From: Psychrobacter cibarius
GTDB lineage: Bacteria; Pseudomonadota; Gammaproteobacteria; Pseudomonadales; Moraxellaceae
Reading direction: 5' to 3'
NCBI GenBank assembly: GCA_030686115.1
Contig: CP131612.1
Coordinates: forward strand, 1,736,001-1,800,000
DNA: 64,000 nt
The notes below the pieces were generated by a model. The model made no database searches. It had not been told where the DNA came from and worked only from the letters and a program-made list of their open reading frames with translations. A program made the position numbers and the translations under genes. This document shows positions 18,701 through 29,053 of the stretch, piece by piece. How positions within the stretch are numbered: position 1 is the stretch's first letter; each line of letters begins with the position of its first letter.

Positions 18701-19882
18701 ATGTCTGCTACTTATCTGATGCCCACTTATAACCGTCAGCCAATCAGCTTTACACGCGGTTCAGGCAGCTGGCTATATACCAAAGATGACACGCCTTATT
18801 TAGATGCGCTGACTGGTATTGCCGTATGCGGTCTAGGGCATTGCCACCCGCAAGTGACTGACGCCATTCAGCAGCAAGCAGCGACTTTAGTACATACCAG
18901 TAATTTATTCGGTATCGACTGGCAAGAGCGTGCGGGTGAAGTGCTATGTACAGCCGCCCAAATGGACAGTGTGTTCTTTGCCAACAGTGGTGCTGAAGCG
19001 AACGAAGCGGCGCTCAAATTGGCGCGTCTATATGCCTATCAGCAAGGTTTTAAACGCCCAAAAGTCATCGTTATGGAGCAGTCATTCCATGGTCGTACCT
19101 TATTATCATTGTCAGCCACCGCCAACCCAAAAGCCCGTGAAGGGTTTTACACATTAGATGAGGATTTTATCCGTGTACCCTTTGGCGATATTGCCGCGAT
19201 TAAGCAAGCCGCGCACGATCATGATGAAATTTGCGCCATCTTTGTAGAGCCTATTCAAGGTGAAGGGGGTTTAAATACTGCTGCTAACGGATTTACGTAT
19301 CTTGAAGAACTACAAGCAGAGTGTGAAGCCCACAACTGGCTATTTATGCTGGATGAAGTGCAAACAGGTAATGGCCGTACGGGTAAATACTTCGCTTATC
19401 AACATAGTAATGCGCGTCCTGATGTATTGACGACAGCTAAGGGCTTGGGTAACGGTTTTCCAGTAGGCGCATGTATGGTACGTGGCCGCGCTAATGGTCT
19501 GTTTGGTGCTGGTAGTCATGGCTCTACTTATGGTGGTACGCCGCTAGCCAGTCGTGTGGTACATAGCGTATATGACGTATTGGCTAACAGTGATATCATG
19601 ACCAATGCCGTAACCGAAGGGCTGTTTATTCGAGAGACGCTGGTCGATACACTAGGACAATATGGCGTCAGCAGTCGTGGTGCAGGTATGATGATTGGTA
19701 TCGCCTTACCTGAAGACATGGACTGTAGTCAGTTGGTCGATCGTGCGCGTGATGAACAAAAGCTCATCATCAATGTCACTGGTGGGCATGTTGTGCGCTT
19801 GCTACCGCCGCTTAATATGAGCCGCGATGACAGCACACAAGTGGCTGAGCGTCTGATTGACTTGCTAAAACCATCATTTTAA
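18701..19882 (+). CDS. argD: Acetylornithine/succinyldiaminopimelate aminotransferase
   Basis: Class III PLP aminotransferase that makes N-acetylornithine in arginine synthesis and often also acts in lysine synthesis. Seen: LDALTGIAVCGLGHCHP, NSGAEANEAALKLAR, SFHGRT, LDEVQTGNGRTG, and TAKGLGNGFPVGA with the PLP lysine near residue 247. Start: an upstream ATG at 18692 overlaps the Shine-Dalgarno TAAGGA (18687-18692), so the ATG at 18701 with an 8-base spacer is chosen, giving 393 residues, the usual length. A strong bidirectional terminator lies between it and the converging LysR gene. Confidence 0.93.
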   Translation: MSATYLMPTYNRQPISFTRGSGSWLYTKDDTPYLDALTGIAVCGLGHCHPQVTDAIQQQAATLVHTSNLFGIDWQERAGEVLCTAAQMDSVFFANSGAEANEAALKLARLYAYQQGFKRPKVIVMEQSFHGRTLLSLSATANPKAREGFYTLDEDFIRVPFGDIAAIKQAAHDHDEICAIFVEPIQGEGGLNTAANGFTYLEELQAECEAHNWLFMLDEVQTGNGRTGKYFAYQHSNARPDVLTTAKGLGNGFPVGACMVRGRANGLFGAGSHGSTYGGTPLASRVVHSVYDVLANSDIMTNAVTEGLFIRETLVDTLGQYGVSSRGAGMMIGIALPEDMDCSQLVDRARDEQKLIINVTGGHVVRLLPPLNMSRDDSTQVAERLIDLLKPSF

Positions 19883-19910
19883 ATGATTGGTTACATTAAA
19901 CGCTAACACT

Positions 19911-19945
19911 AAAAAAGCCTATAGATAATATGTCTATAGGCTTTT
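19911..19945. terminator. Bidirectional terminator argD/LysR gene
   Basis: AAAAAAGCCTATAGA pairs with TCTATAGGCTTTTT around a seven-base loop. Confidence 0.88.
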
Positions 19946-19996
19946 TGCTTTTGGAGGCTTTAAACTACTCTCTACGTTGCATTATTCAAACGTCAC

Positions 19997-20896
19997 CTAA
20001 TTGGCATGGAAGTACTTTTTTAACACCTCTAAACAGCGAGTGATTTTGGCTGGCTGTTGATCACGGTTTAAGGTGACGGCATATAGTACAAAACTTGGTA
20101 ATTGATAACCGGTCAACACTTCGACCAAATCACCATTTTCAAGCTCTTTTTTGATGTCCATTTCCATCATTCTAACCAAGCCATGACCTTCTTTCGCCAA
20201 GGTGGTTGCCATAAAGACATTATTGGTATAAATGCGTGAATTCATTTTCGTGCGCGTCTTCTTACCCGTTTCTGTCTGAATGAGATCAATTTGATTGGCA
20301 TCTTTCATGATTTCAATACAAATCAGCTGATGGTCAGCCAAATCTTTAGGCGTCTGCAGTTTGGTATGTTGGCGTAGATACTGCGGTGAAGCAACCAACA
20401 TTTGGCGCACATCGGTCAATGGATGACTGCTGAGGCTCGAGTCATTAATCGATGGACTCATACGAATCGCAATATCGATCCGCTCATCAATCATGTCAAT
20501 ATAGTGGTTGTCTGCCAGATAGGTAATGCTAAGATCATCATGTGCCGCCATCCACGTAGAGAGTGCCGGCAAGATGTGATTAACACCAAGCTCCGGTGTT
20601 GTCGCCACTCGTAAGCTACCTGCCAACTCATCACGCAACTGATTGACCTTAATCCGGCCTTGTTCAGCAGCACTTACCACATCCTTTGCGGCTTCATAAA
20701 AGCTTTCACCAGCTTCTGTTAAGCTCAGCTTACGAGTTGAGCGGTGTAATAGCACGACGCCCAGCTCATTTTCTAATGAGCGGATTTGCTGACTGACGGC
20801 ACTGGTTGTAATGCCAAGCTCACGAGCAGAGCCACTAAAAGAGCCATGTCCAACTACACTGGCGAACACAGCCATACCGCGTAAATTATCCAACAT
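19997..20896 (-). CDS. LysR family transcriptional regulator
   Basis: 299 residues with the winged helix-turn-helix at about 5-62 (GSFSGSARELGITTSAVSQQ, then LGVVLLHRSTRKL) and a LysR effector-binding domain from about 90. It belongs to the large LTTR group resembling Pseudomonas and Burkholderia regulators of unknown ligand. Neighbours are argD (converging) and dnaX (same strand, with a terminator between), so the genes it controls cannot be read from position. Its upstream region, 20897-21023, is AT-rich and may carry an autoregulatory site, but no clear T-N11-A palindrome was recognised. Confidence 0.88.
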   Translation of the reverse strand: MLDNLRGMAVFASVVGHGSFSGSARELGITTSAVSQQIRSLENELGVVLLHRSTRKLSLTEAGESFYEAAKDVVSAAEQGRIKVNQLRDELAGSLRVATTPELGVNHILPALSTWMAAHDDLSITYLADNHYIDMIDERIDIAIRMSPSINDSSLSSHPLTDVRQMLVASPQYLRQHTKLQTPKDLADHQLICIEIMKDANQIDLIQTETGKKTRTKMNSRIYTNNVFMATTLAKEGHGLVRMMEMDIKKELENGDLVEVLTGYQLPSFVLYAVTLNRDQQPAKITRCLEVLKKYFHAN

Positions 20897-21023
20897 ATTC
20901 TCACCTAAACTTCATTTCAGTTTTTAATATAACTTAACCATTATAGCGAATCTTAATTTATTTTATCGTTATTAAATATTTCTCTCTTGTTTAAAAAAGT
21001 CCATTTACTCTGCAATAAAAACA

Positions 21024-21064
21024 AAAATATCAAGGCGATAGTACAACATCGCCTTGATATTTTA
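21024..21064 (-). terminator. Terminator after dnaX
   Basis: AATATCAAGGCGAT pairs with ATCGCCTTGATATT across a short loop. Read on the minus strand the stem is followed by a T-run, which places it after dnaX. Confidence 0.85.
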
Positions 21065-21130
21065 TATGAAAGTTGTATTTAATAACTATATAGACTTTTA
21101 AATAATTTTAACAACAGTTTTTCTGACTGT

Positions 21131-23080
21131 TTAATACAACTGAACCTTACCCATTTTTCCTTCACCGCGCTCATTCAAATACTGCATCACAGGCGTAGCA
21201 AGCAGTCTTGCTTCTGCAACCGTTTTGGCTTGCACCAAGCGTTTTTGTTGGCGACGCTCAGGCGTCTTATCCTCTGCTTGCATGACGCTGCCATCGATTT
21301 GCAAGTCAATTTCTGCTTGGGTGAACTGCTGTTGCAGTTTAGCCGCTAATTGCTGAAAAGTAGTTTGTAAATGCCGACTATCTACACTGGTTATAAATAT
21401 TGCCTTGCCATCGCATAAGCCCGTCATCATGCCTTGACGCGCAAGTGCCAATTCGTCTTGAGCCAATATCTCCGCTTCACGAGCCGTTTGTAGCCAATAA
21501 TCCCATTTTTCTGGTGTCCACTCACCTAGCAGTTCTTGCGGTGGGCAACGCAGCAAAGTACGAGGATCATCAAGTTGCCTTGTTAACTGAGAATTATTTG
21601 CATCAGGCTCAACAACTGGTTCAGGCTCAACAACTGGTTCAGGCTCAACAACTGGTTCAGGCTCAACAACTGGTTCAGGCTCAACAACTGGTTCAGGCTC
21701 AACAACTGGTTCAGGCTCAACAACTGGTTCAGGGTTAGTAACTAATACATCATGGTTTTGCTCAGAATTTTGAGCCAAACTTGGCTCAATATTGTCATAG
21801 GTCTCGACTTGCAAATCATCATTATTTCGTGCTTGATAATCAATGCCATAAGACTGTAATGGCTGTGCAGAAGCCGAGTGGCTATTTGATGACTTATTCG
21901 ATGACTGTGTAGAACCTGTAGATGTTCCATCTTCTATAGCTGGTACTTCAGAGCCAGCATAAGTATGATTTAATATCTCATCGACTGGCAACGGACGAAA
22001 TGCTAGCAGACGTAAAATGCACATTTCCAGCGCTTGCATTGGTGTGCTCGCAAGCTTAACACCCTCACGTGCTTGCACGACAATCTCATAATACAGTTGC
22101 AGAACGTCTGGACTCATATGCTGCGCAAGCGTGTTAATATCTTGCGCCTGTGCCTCATTCACATTTAATGCCACTTCAGGCAACAGCTGAGTCAACGCCA
22201 ATTGATGCAGTAATTCAGTAAGACCATCAAACATGCTGGTGGCATCAACCATTTGCGCGCGCATTTGTTCTATGTGAGCCGCGACAGCAGATTTGTCATG
22301 GTTATAGATATCAGTAATTAAACTGACCAGATCAGCCGCATCAATTAAACCAAGCATGGCGTTTACAGTGACATCATCGAGCGTACCTTGACCAAAAGCA
22401 ATGGCCTGATCGGTCAATGACAACGCATCACGTACCGAGCCTTTGGCGGCGCTGGCCAATTGCCAGAGCGCAGGTTGCGTATAGCCTACCTGCTCTTGGG
22501 TAAGAACATTTGCCAAATGCTCGCTGAGTAACGTTTGCGGTAGCGGACGTAGCACAAACTGCAAACAGCGCGAAATAATGGTAATTGGCAATTTTTGCGG
22601 ATCAGTCGTAGCAAGTAAGAATTTTACATGCTCAGGGGGCTCTTCCAAAGTTTTAAGAAGCGCATTAAAACTGTGTGTGGACAACATATGTACTTCATCA
22701 ATCAGGTATACTTTATAACGCCCCTGACTTGGCGCATACGGTACATTATCCAGCAACTCACGTGTGTCTTCTACTTTGGTACGGGATGCCGCATCAATCT
22801 CGATAAGATCGATAAATCGCCCTTGATCGATTGCCATGCAGTTATCACACACACCGCAAGGGGTACTAGTGATACCCGTATCGCAGTTCAAACATTTAGA
22901 TAAAATACGCGCAATCGTGGTCTTACCCACACCGCGTGTGCCCGTAAAGAGATAAGCATGATGCAAACGGTTATAATCAATCGCATTAATCAGTGCTTGA
23001 GAAACATGCGTTTGCCCAATCAACTCGTGAAAGTTTTTGGGACGGTATTTGCGCGCTAAAACTTGATATTGCTGCGTCAT
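21131..23080 (-). CDS. dnaX: DNA polymerase III tau/gamma subunit
   Basis: Clamp-loader ATPase that loads the beta clamp and, through tau domains, links polymerases and helicase. Walker A GTRGVGKTT is at residues 47-55; zinc cysteines are Cys66, Cys75, Cys78 and Cys81; the sensor region LLATTDPQKLP is present. The C-terminal 120 residues (polymerase-binding region) end with the typical EARLLATPVMQYL pattern. Start: the frame can begin with TTG at 23092, but the ATG at 23080 (MTQQYQVLARKYRP) fits the family. Residues about 451-492 consist of seven perfect copies of a six-residue Pro/Glu/Val unit. I did not find a convincing slippery site for a short gamma form. Confidence 0.95.
   Translation of the reverse strand: MTQQYQVLARKYRPKNFHELIGQTHVSQALINAIDYNRLHHAYLFTGTRGVGKTTIARILSKCLNCDTGITSTPCGVCDNCMAIDQGRFIDLIEIDAASRTKVEDTRELLDNVPYAPSQGRYKVYLIDEVHMLSTHSFNALLKTLEEPPEHVKFLLATTDPQKLPITIISRCLQFVLRPLPQTLLSEHLANVLTQEQVGYTQPALWQLASAAKGSVRDALSLTDQAIAFGQGTLDDVTVNAMLGLIDAADLVSLITDIYNHDKSAVAAHIEQMRAQMVDATSMFDGLTELLHQLALTQLLPEVALNVNEAQAQDINTLAQHMSPDVLQLYYEIVVQAREGVKLASTPMQALEMCILRLLAFRPLPVDEILNHTYAGSEVPAIEDGTSTGSTQSSNKSSNSHSASAQPLQSYGIDYQARNNDDLQVETYDNIEPSLAQNSEQNHDVLVTNPEPVVEPEPVVEPEPVVEPEPVVEPEPVVEPEPVVEPEPVVEPDANNSQLTRQLDDPRTLLRCPPQELLGEWTPEKWDYWLQTAREAEILAQDELALARQGMMTGLCDGKAIFITSVDSRHLQTTFQQLAAKLQQQFTQAEIDLQIDGSVMQAEDKTPERRQQKRLVQAKTVAEARLLATPVMQYLNERGEGKMGKVQLY
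21606..21731. repeat. 18-bp minisatellite inside dnaX (7 perfect copies)
   Basis: The unit GGCTCAACAACTGGTTCA is repeated seven times without a mismatch, encoding on the minus strand a repeated Glu-Pro-Glu-Pro-Val-Val hexapeptide. The length is a multiple of three, so copy change keeps the frame. It lies between the ATPase/clamp-loader part and the C-terminal tau domains. Confidence 0.97.
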
Positions 23081-23149
23081 AATAAATGCCAATGTGAATA
23101 ATACAAATATAGATGGAGTGTCAAACCAGTAGGCTATATTAGGTTTAGA

Positions 23150-24412
23150 TTATAACTGCGCTTGAAGTTGTGCCAAACGTTCATATAAGCGCTGAGTATT
23201 GGCGTCAATCACTGAGCCTTTTTGATAAAAGGCATCCAAATGCACCTCTGTATTGACGCTATCGTCACAAGGTCTAAACTCAACGCCAATCAAAAACAAA
23301 TCATCCATCACTGGATCCTGCATTTGAGCATTGAGCTCCAACAACAAATCTTGTTGAGACGTGCGCACCTTGTCAGCACTTAGCGAACTATTATCATCTT
23401 GCGCATAGAAAACCATCAGATAATGGCGTCCAAACACGTGATAAGAGTGCTCATGACAAACATAACCATTCCAGCGAGAGTCTTGATCCATCGTTTTGTA
23501 AGCTAAGATTTTTTCAACCAAACAAGCGTAAGTGTACATTGACTCATCGACCAAAATATCGACTGGCTCTTTTGGTAGGGGTTGACCTGCCTCATAATAA
23601 TTTTTGATCAAACTATTAAACAGCTTGTACCACATTCGAGTATTTTTCTGAATCTCAGCCATGAGTGCTTTGGCAAATACTGCCTGATCTGGTTCTGTAG
23701 CTTTGAGCAAGCGTTGCTCAATCTGATCGATCAACTGATTGTCAATCAATTGCTCTTGCACCCTAATCGCTCTTTGATGAAAGTCAGGCGACTGTAAAAA
23801 CTGGGTAAGTAATGTCGATTCGTCTTGGAATGACTCAAACCCTGTCAGCTGGCTGCGATGAAAGTCTAAAAATGCGGACAAATCGCTTGGCGTAACCAAT
23901 TGGCTGATGATATCGACAAAGTTTTGATGGCTAAATACCTGTAAGACACTCTGCTCATCATCCAGATCTAAAACACAGTCTTCAGCAAAAAACTGACTAC
24001 CATATTCATAATCAACCGTATGCGAGGATGCTTGTAGTTTGTCATCTTGATGTGTAACAGACAATGACGTCAAACCAATGAAATAAACATCCTTACCAGC
24101 TGTCGAGGTATTACTTTCTGCCATCGACTTATCGTTTTTTAGATAAAGCTGAGCGTGACGCTTGATTAGTTGGTTGACGACTTCTTTTCTCCACTCACGA
24201 ACTTGAGCGCTGTCTACTTTTTGCCTACTCGCTTGCATCACTACATCATTGACGATCAAATAAATGATAGCGCCAGAAAACTCAAAAACGAAATCATAAC
24301 CTTGAAACTGCTCAGGATTGGTTGTTTTATCTGCTGGTAATTCATACAAAGATAAGAAACTTCGTTGAATCATCTGTTGCCAAAGTGAGGGTGACGCGTG
24401 CTGAGTATCCAT
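23150..24412 (-). CDS. Unrecognised 420-residue protein
   Basis: I do not recognise a family. The chain is soluble-looking, rich in Gln, Leu, Asp and Val, with no signal peptide or membrane helix. Segments such as DFVFEFSGAIIYLIVNDVVM (about 40-60) suggest a mixed alpha/beta fold, and an aromatic-rich part near 320 (YVCHEHSYHVFGRHYLMVFY) looks like a beta-sheet core. It sits between dnaX (69 bases downstream) and lysS (114 bases upstream), all on the minus strand. Good length, no frame breaks and codon use like its neighbours make it a real gene. The role is unknown. Confidence 0.7.
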   Translation of the reverse strand: MDTQHASPSLWQQMIQRSFLSLYELPADKTTNPEQFQGYDFVFEFSGAIIYLIVNDVVMQASRQKVDSAQVREWRKEVVNQLIKRHAQLYLKNDKSMAESNTSTAGKDVYFIGLTSLSVTHQDDKLQASSHTVDYEYGSQFFAEDCVLDLDDEQSVLQVFSHQNFVDIISQLVTPSDLSAFLDFHRSQLTGFESFQDESTLLTQFLQSPDFHQRAIRVQEQLIDNQLIDQIEQRLLKATEPDQAVFAKALMAEIQKNTRMWYKLFNSLIKNYYEAGQPLPKEPVDILVDESMYTYACLVEKILAYKTMDQDSRWNGYVCHEHSYHVFGRHYLMVFYAQDDNSSLSADKVRTSQQDLLLELNAQMQDPVMDDLFLIGVEFRPCDDSVNTEVHLDAFYQKGSVIDANTQRLYERLAQLQAQL

Positions 24413-24444
24413 GATATCCCTATAAATGAGGTCTCATAAAGAAT

Positions 24445-24499
24445 CTGGGACCATTCCATTGAAAGCAAAAGAGCTTTCTTATGTTCAGTTTAGTCCCAG
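24445..24499 (-). other. Nested inverted repeats between lysS and the 420-residue gene
   Basis: An outer pair CTGGGAC (24445-24451) / GTCCCAG (24493-24499) encloses an inner hairpin GAAAGC (24461-24466) / GCTTTC (24473-24478). There is no T-run. It could be an mRNA processing or attenuation structure downstream of lysS, or chance. Confidence 0.4.
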
Positions 24500-24526
24500 C
24501 ATGGATTTATGGCAAGTAAACCAGTT

Positions 24527-26065
24527 TTAGCTTTCTAATTTGCGACGCATATGCGGGAACAAAATCACATCACGAATACTGGCAGAATCAGTAAACAACA
24601 TCACTAAACGGTCAATACCGATACCTTCACCTGCGGTTGGTGGTAAGCCATAAGACAGCGCTTCGATGTACTCTTCATCAAAATGCATCGCTTCATCATC
24701 ACCAGCGTCTTTTTCAGCGACTTGTCCACGGAAGCGTTCTGCCTGATCAGCAGGATCATTAAGCTCGCTAAAGCCGTTTGCCAGTTCACGACCACCGATG
24801 AATAGCTCAAAACGATCGGTGATTTCAGGATTGTCATCACTACGACGTGCCAGTGGTGACGTTTCCGCTGGATATTCAGTGATGAACGTTGGCTGACGCA
24901 ATTGGTGTTCAGCGGTTTCTTCAAAGATAATGGTCTGTAGTTTGCCCACACCAAACACCTCTTTCACTTGCTGTTTAAGCGTTGTCGAGGCGTACTCTGC
25001 CAAATAATCACGGTCATTGATACGTGCCATATCGAAATTTTCGGCATATTTTGCAATTGCATCAGACATAGACAAACGTATAAATGGCGCTTTTAGACTG
25101 ATGGCTTCTTCTTGATAAGTAATCTCAGTTGTGCCCAAGATATCCATCGCCAATTCATTAAATAAGCGTTCGGTCAAATCCATCAAGTCATGATAATCAG
25201 CATAAGCTTGATAAAATTCAATCATGGTAAATTCAGGATTATGGCGAGTTGATACACCTTCGTTGCGGAAGCTGCGGTTAATCTCGAACACTCTTTCAAA
25301 ACCACCAACAACTAAGCGCTTCAAGTAAAGCTCAGGCGCGATACGCAGATATAAAGGCATATCTAGAGCGTTATGATGCGTCACAAACGGACGCGCCACC
25401 GCACCACCTGGGATAGGATGCATCATCGGCGTCTCAACTTCCATGAAACGCTCATTTAACATAAACTTGCGAATGCCGCTAATGACTTGACTGCGAATCA
25501 TAAAGGTATCACGAGTCGTCTCATTGGTCATCAAATCAAGATGACGATTACGATAGCGCGCTTCGACATCAGCTAGACCATGAAACTTGTTTGGCATTGG
25601 ACGTAGCGCTTTAGTCAATAACTGAAACTCTTCGATATGCACATATAAGTCGCCCTTGCCTGAGCGACCGATATAGCCTGATACGCCAACAATATCACCC
25701 AAATCTAGTGATTTAATGGTCGCCAACGTCTCTGGGTCCAACTCTTTGCGTGCAACATATAACTGAATGCGACCCGTCATATCTTGAATAACAATAAAGG
25801 CACCACGGTTCAGCATGACGCGACCTGCCACGTTGACCTGTGTTTTTTCACCATTCGCCGCTTTTTCTTCAATTTCTTGTTTTGAGACGCCGTCAAAAGC
25901 AGTTTGCAAATCTTGCGCATAATCAGTACGTTTAAACGTATTTGGATACGGCTGCTTGCCTGAAGCACTGATATCGTCTAGCTTGGCTTGCAGTTGCGCA
26001 ATCAGCTCGTTAGCGTCTTCTACAACTGGAGTTTGGTCTTGGTTCTGATTATTGTGCTTTGACAT
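24527..26065 (-). CDS. lysS: Lysyl-tRNA synthetase (class II)
   Basis: Charges tRNA-Lys. 512 residues, near the usual 505. The N-terminal OB-fold anticodon domain spans about 75-170 ([22 protein letters not shown]). Class II motifs follow: motif 1 near [23 protein letters not shown], motif 2 as [21 protein letters not shown], and motif 3 ending [11 protein letters not shown] near the C-terminus. The 34-residue N-terminal Gln/Asp-rich extension is common in proteobacterial LysS. prfA lies upstream on the same strand with a hairpin in the 200-base gap, so lysS probably has its own promoter. Confidence 0.96.
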   Translation of the reverse strand: MSKHNNQNQDQTPVVEDANELIAQLQAKLDDISASGKQPYPNTFKRTDYAQDLQTAFDGVSKQEIEEKAANGEKTQVNVAGRVMLNRGAFIVIQDMTGRIQLYVARKELDPETLATIKSLDLGDIVGVSGYIGRSGKGDLYVHIEEFQLLTKALRPMPNKFHGLADVEARYRNRHLDLMTNETTRDTFMIRSQVISGIRKFMLNERFMEVETPMMHPIPGGAVARPFVTHHNALDMPLYLRIAPELYLKRLVVGGFERVFEINRSFRNEGVSTRHNPEFTMIEFYQAYADYHDLMDLTERLFNELAMDILGTTEITYQEEAISLKAPFIRLSMSDAIAKYAENFDMARINDRDYLAEYASTTLKQQVKEVFGVGKLQTIIFEETAEHQLRQPTFITEYPAETSPLARRSDDNPEITDRFELFIGGRELANGFSELNDPADQAERFRGQVAEKDAGDDEAMHFDEEYIEALSYGLPPTAGEGIGIDRLVMLFTDSASIRDVILFPHMRRKLES

Positions 26066-26175
26066 AACACTCTCAATATTATTAGATAATTAAATGGAAT
26101 AAACGAAAACTGCAAAATTAAATCTATACTTATTATCATAGTCGATAGCCGTAAAAAAACAGCTATAAACAAACA

Positions 26176-26198
26176 GACACTGTCATCTAGACAGTGTC
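26176..26198 (-). terminator. Probable terminator after prfA
   Basis: GACACTGTC and GACAGTGTC form a perfect nine-base stem with a five-base loop. On the minus strand a T-rich TGTTTGTTT follows. It separates prfA from lysS. Confidence 0.6.
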
Positions 26199-26265
26199 AC
26201 GCTTTTATGAATTAATGATTCACGACCAGCTATTGAGCCTCTAGTCATTAATATCCTGATGGTTA

Positions 26266-27357
26266 CTAATCACCACCGCCGATACTGGCCATCAAATCAG
26301 CCTGATGCTCACGCAACAGTGCATCAAGAATCTCATCCAAGTCGCCTTCCATAATGGCATCAAGCTTGTATAACGTCAGGTTGATACGGTGATCGGTCAT
26401 GCGACCTTGTGGGAAATTATAAGTGCGAATGCGTTCTGAACGATCGCCACTACCCACCAAATCACGGCGTATGGTATCTGCGGCATCAACTTGAGCCTGT
26501 ACTTTGACTTGCTGAATCTTTGAAATCAGCATTTTCATCGCTTGCGCACGGTTTTTATGTTGGCTACGCTCTTGCTGACACTCTACCACGGTACCCGTTG
26601 GAATGTGGGTCAAACGTACGGCTGAGTCAGTGGTGTTAACGTGCTGACCACCCGCACCGCTTGAACGGAAGGTATCAAAGCGGATATCGGCTGGATTTAG
26701 ATCTACTGTATCATCAATCTCAACCTCAGGCATCACCGCCACGGTACAAGCTGAGGTATGCACACGACCTTGGCTTTCGGTTTCAGGCACACGCTGCACA
26801 CGGTGTACGCCAGATTCAAACTTTAAGCGCCCATACACGCTGTTGCCTGATACGCGAGTGATAATTTCTTTATAACCGCCATGCTCGCCTTCACTTGCCG
26901 ACAGCACTTCCACTGTCCAGCCTTGTGTCTGCGCGTATTTTTGGTACATGCGGAACAAGTCACCAGAGAAAATCGCGGCTTCATCACCACCTGTACCCGC
27001 TCGAATTTCCAAGAAAGCAGGCACTTTATCATTCGGATCTTTTGGTAGCATCATGACATTGAGCGCCTCTTCCATCTCTACGATGGTCTCGCGGGCGTTA
27101 TCAATCTCATCGATCATCATCTCTTTCATGTCAGGATCTGATGCATCAGCCAGCATAGCCTCTGCATCAGCCTGATCCGTTTCTGCACGCACATAGTTCT
27201 GCCATAAAGTAGTGATATCCATCAAGTCGCTGTGTTCGACAGACAATTCACGGAATTTATTATTATCGCTGATGATACTAGGATCTGATAATAAGGCGGT
27301 GACCTCTTCATAACGGTCTACCATCTGGTCTAAACGCAGGCGTAAGGATTCTTTCAT
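26266..27357 (-). CDS. prfA: Peptide chain release factor 1
   Basis: Releases the finished peptide at UAA and UAG stop codons. The catalytic GGQ is in SGAGGQHVN near residue 231; the stop-codon reading tripeptide is PET in [15 protein letters not shown] near 187 (PxT as required for RF1). 363 residues is the standard length. In many gammaproteobacteria prfA is beside hemA and prmC; here neither is adjacent (a FabH-like gene is upstream, lysS downstream). Confidence 0.97.
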   Translation of the reverse strand: MKESLRLRLDQMVDRYEEVTALLSDPSIISDNNKFRELSVEHSDLMDITTLWQNYVRAETDQADAEAMLADASDPDMKEMMIDEIDNARETIVEMEEALNVMMLPKDPNDKVPAFLEIRAGTGGDEAAIFSGDLFRMYQKYAQTQGWTVEVLSASEGEHGGYKEIITRVSGNSVYGRLKFESGVHRVQRVPETESQGRVHTSACTVAVMPEVEIDDTVDLNPADIRFDTFRSSGAGGQHVNTTDSAVRLTHIPTGTVVECQQERSQHKNRAQAMKMLISKIQQVKVQAQVDAADTIRRDLVGSGDRSERIRTYNFPQGRMTDHRINLTLYKLDAIMEGDLDEILDALLREHQADLMASIGGGD

Positions 27358-27550
27358 AAAAGGACTTTTAATTGGATGAGAGGAATAAGACCGTGATTAT
27401 AGCAAATTTTTCGGGGTAAATTAAAACCTCTACGCATTCTTGTCGATATTCTAAGCATTCTTCCCGTTATATTCGCAAATAGCGCCTCATTCTTGAATAA
27501 TATATTGCTTAAATAATGTGATTAAATGCTCATAATAAAAATAACAGACA

Positions 27551-27584
27551 AAAAAATAGCTAAGGTTGCTCTTAGCTATTTTTT
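27551..27584 (-). terminator. Terminator after the FabH-like gene
   Basis: AAAAAATAGCTAAG pairs perfectly with CTTAGCTATTTTTT around GTTGCT. It lies 27 bases beyond the stop of the FabH-like gene on the minus strand; symmetric tails mean it can also act on the plus strand. Confidence 0.88.
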
Positions 27585-27610
27585 ATTAGTACCAGATTTT
27601 ACTTTAAAAA

Positions 27611-28756
27611 TTAAACCTTACGCACCAACACTGAACCGATAGAGTAACCCGCACCAAATGAGCAAATCACACCCAAATCACCTGATGCTAGCTCATCTTT
27701 ATAGCGATGGAAAACAATCATCGGACTGGCTGAACTGGTGTTAGCAAATTCAGCAATGACACTTGGCACAATCGCTTTATCTGCTTCTTTACCAATCACA
27801 GTACGTAGGATTAAATCCAACATATTGGCGTTGGCTTGGTGCAGCCACATCATTTTAACGTCAGACGTTGCGATATCATTTTCTTGCAAATGCTCAGTGA
27901 TGACTTCTGAAACCTTTGGACAGACTTCACGGAACACTTTTCGACCATTTTGTAAGAATAGCTTGTCGGTGACTGGCTCTTTAATGTCTGGATACATCTC
28001 AGTCTGTGCTGCTAAGAACTCTGAGCGATCCATAAAGCCGTATTCGTTTTTGATATTGGTCGAAAACTGGGTAAATAGCTTAGAGTTAAGAATCTCATAA
28101 CCTTTTGGCGTGTCTAGCTCTTCGACGATAGATGCTGTCGCGACATCGCCAAAGATAAAGTGGCTGTCACGGTTACGCCAGTTTAGATGCGCTGAAGTAA
28201 TCTCAACGTTGACCACAGCGATGCGCTTAGCCAGACCAGAAACGATAGAGCCGTGTGCTTGCGATAGACCAAAAGTCGCGGCACTACAAGCGACGTTCAT
28301 ATCATAAGCAAAACCACCAATCATACCGATTGCATTTTGAATCTCGATAGCGACCGCAGGATAAGTACGCTGGAAGTTTGAACAGGCAAGGATAATACCA
28401 TCTAGGTCATTCGCCTCAAGACCCGCATCTGCTAGCGCGTCTTTCAAAGCCGCAGTACCCATTTCTGCCATGATAGACAGCTCTTCACCTAAATGACGAT
28501 AAGGAATCACTGGTGCCATGATTTCAGGATCTAAAATACCATCCTTTTCCATCACATAACGTGATTTGATACCAGATACTTTTTCGATAAAGGCCGCTGA
28601 AGAAGGCTCTAGGGCAGTCAAAGTTCCTGCTGCTATCTCGTCAGCATGCTTTGCATTATAATTCTCAACATACTTATTAAATGAATCTACTAGCTCTTCA
28701 TTACTGATGCTATAAGGCGGAATATACAGGCCAGTGCCTGTGATACAAGTCGTCAT
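27611..28756 (-). CDS. Beta-ketoacyl-ACP synthase III (FabH-like)
   Basis: Thiolase-fold condensing enzyme of the KAS III group. The catalytic triad is visible: Cys157 in NVACSAATF, His306 in WLHQANANM and Asn339 in EFANTSSAS. At 381 residues it is longer than E. coli FabH (317), with an N-terminal segment around 25-85 that standard FabH lacks; similar long forms occur in Pseudomonas (PA3286-like, described as using medium-chain acyl-CoA). Whether it starts fatty acid synthesis with acetyl-CoA or uses longer primers cannot be told. A good AAGGAAG site precedes the ATG. It is a single-gene transcript, diverging from pnuC. Confidence 0.88.
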   Translation of the reverse strand: MTTCITGTGLYIPPYSISNEELVDSFNKYVENYNAKHADEIAAGTLTALEPSSAAFIEKVSGIKSRYVMEKDGILDPEIMAPVIPYRHLGEELSIMAEMGTAALKDALADAGLEANDLDGIILACSNFQRTYPAVAIEIQNAIGMIGGFAYDMNVACSAATFGLSQAHGSIVSGLAKRIAVVNVEITSAHLNWRNRDSHFIFGDVATASIVEELDTPKGYEILNSKLFTQFSTNIKNEYGFMDRSEFLAAQTEMYPDIKEPVTDKLFLQNGRKVFREVCPKVSEVITEHLQENDIATSDVKMMWLHQANANMLDLILRTVIGKEADKAIVPSVIAEFANTSSASPMIVFHRYKDELASGDLGVICSFGAGYSIGSVLVRKV

Positions 28757-28965
28757 GATAAGCTTCCTTGTCTACTACTATAGGGCTTGGGATAAGCATA
28801 AAAGTGGAAAAATAACAGTCGTTTGATTTCAGTGAATAACTGTAAACTTAAAATCAGAGCCTTTATTATGCCTGAATATAATTATTTTTCTAATACTTTG
28901 TTACAAATAATCTGTTTGTTGCGAAAAATAAGCAAAGTCCTGACTTCATTTTGGAGCAGCTACGT

Positions 28966-28971
28966 TATAAT
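28966..28971 (+). promoter_or_regulatory. Candidate -10 box of the pnuC operon
   Basis: A perfect TATAAT about 80 bases before the pnuC ATG. The -35 is weak (CTGACT at 28940, 20-base spacer, is the best I see). Confidence 0.35.
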
Positions 28972-29053
28972 TGGCGCATTTTGCTAGCGACGCGTTCACA
29001 GTTCGAGCTCATAAAACTGCGAGACATAAACCCGCTCATATTTGGGAATACTC

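Noticed and set aside
21400..21738. Open frame opposite dnaX with a repeated Gln-Leu-Val-Gln-Ala-Gln pattern
   Set aside because: It is the antisense reading of the 18-bp repeat; no ribosome site and dnaX explains the DNA.
21131..23080. Programmed frameshift in dnaX for a gamma form
   Set aside because: I did not find an A-AAA-AAG type slippery run with a following stem at the expected place.
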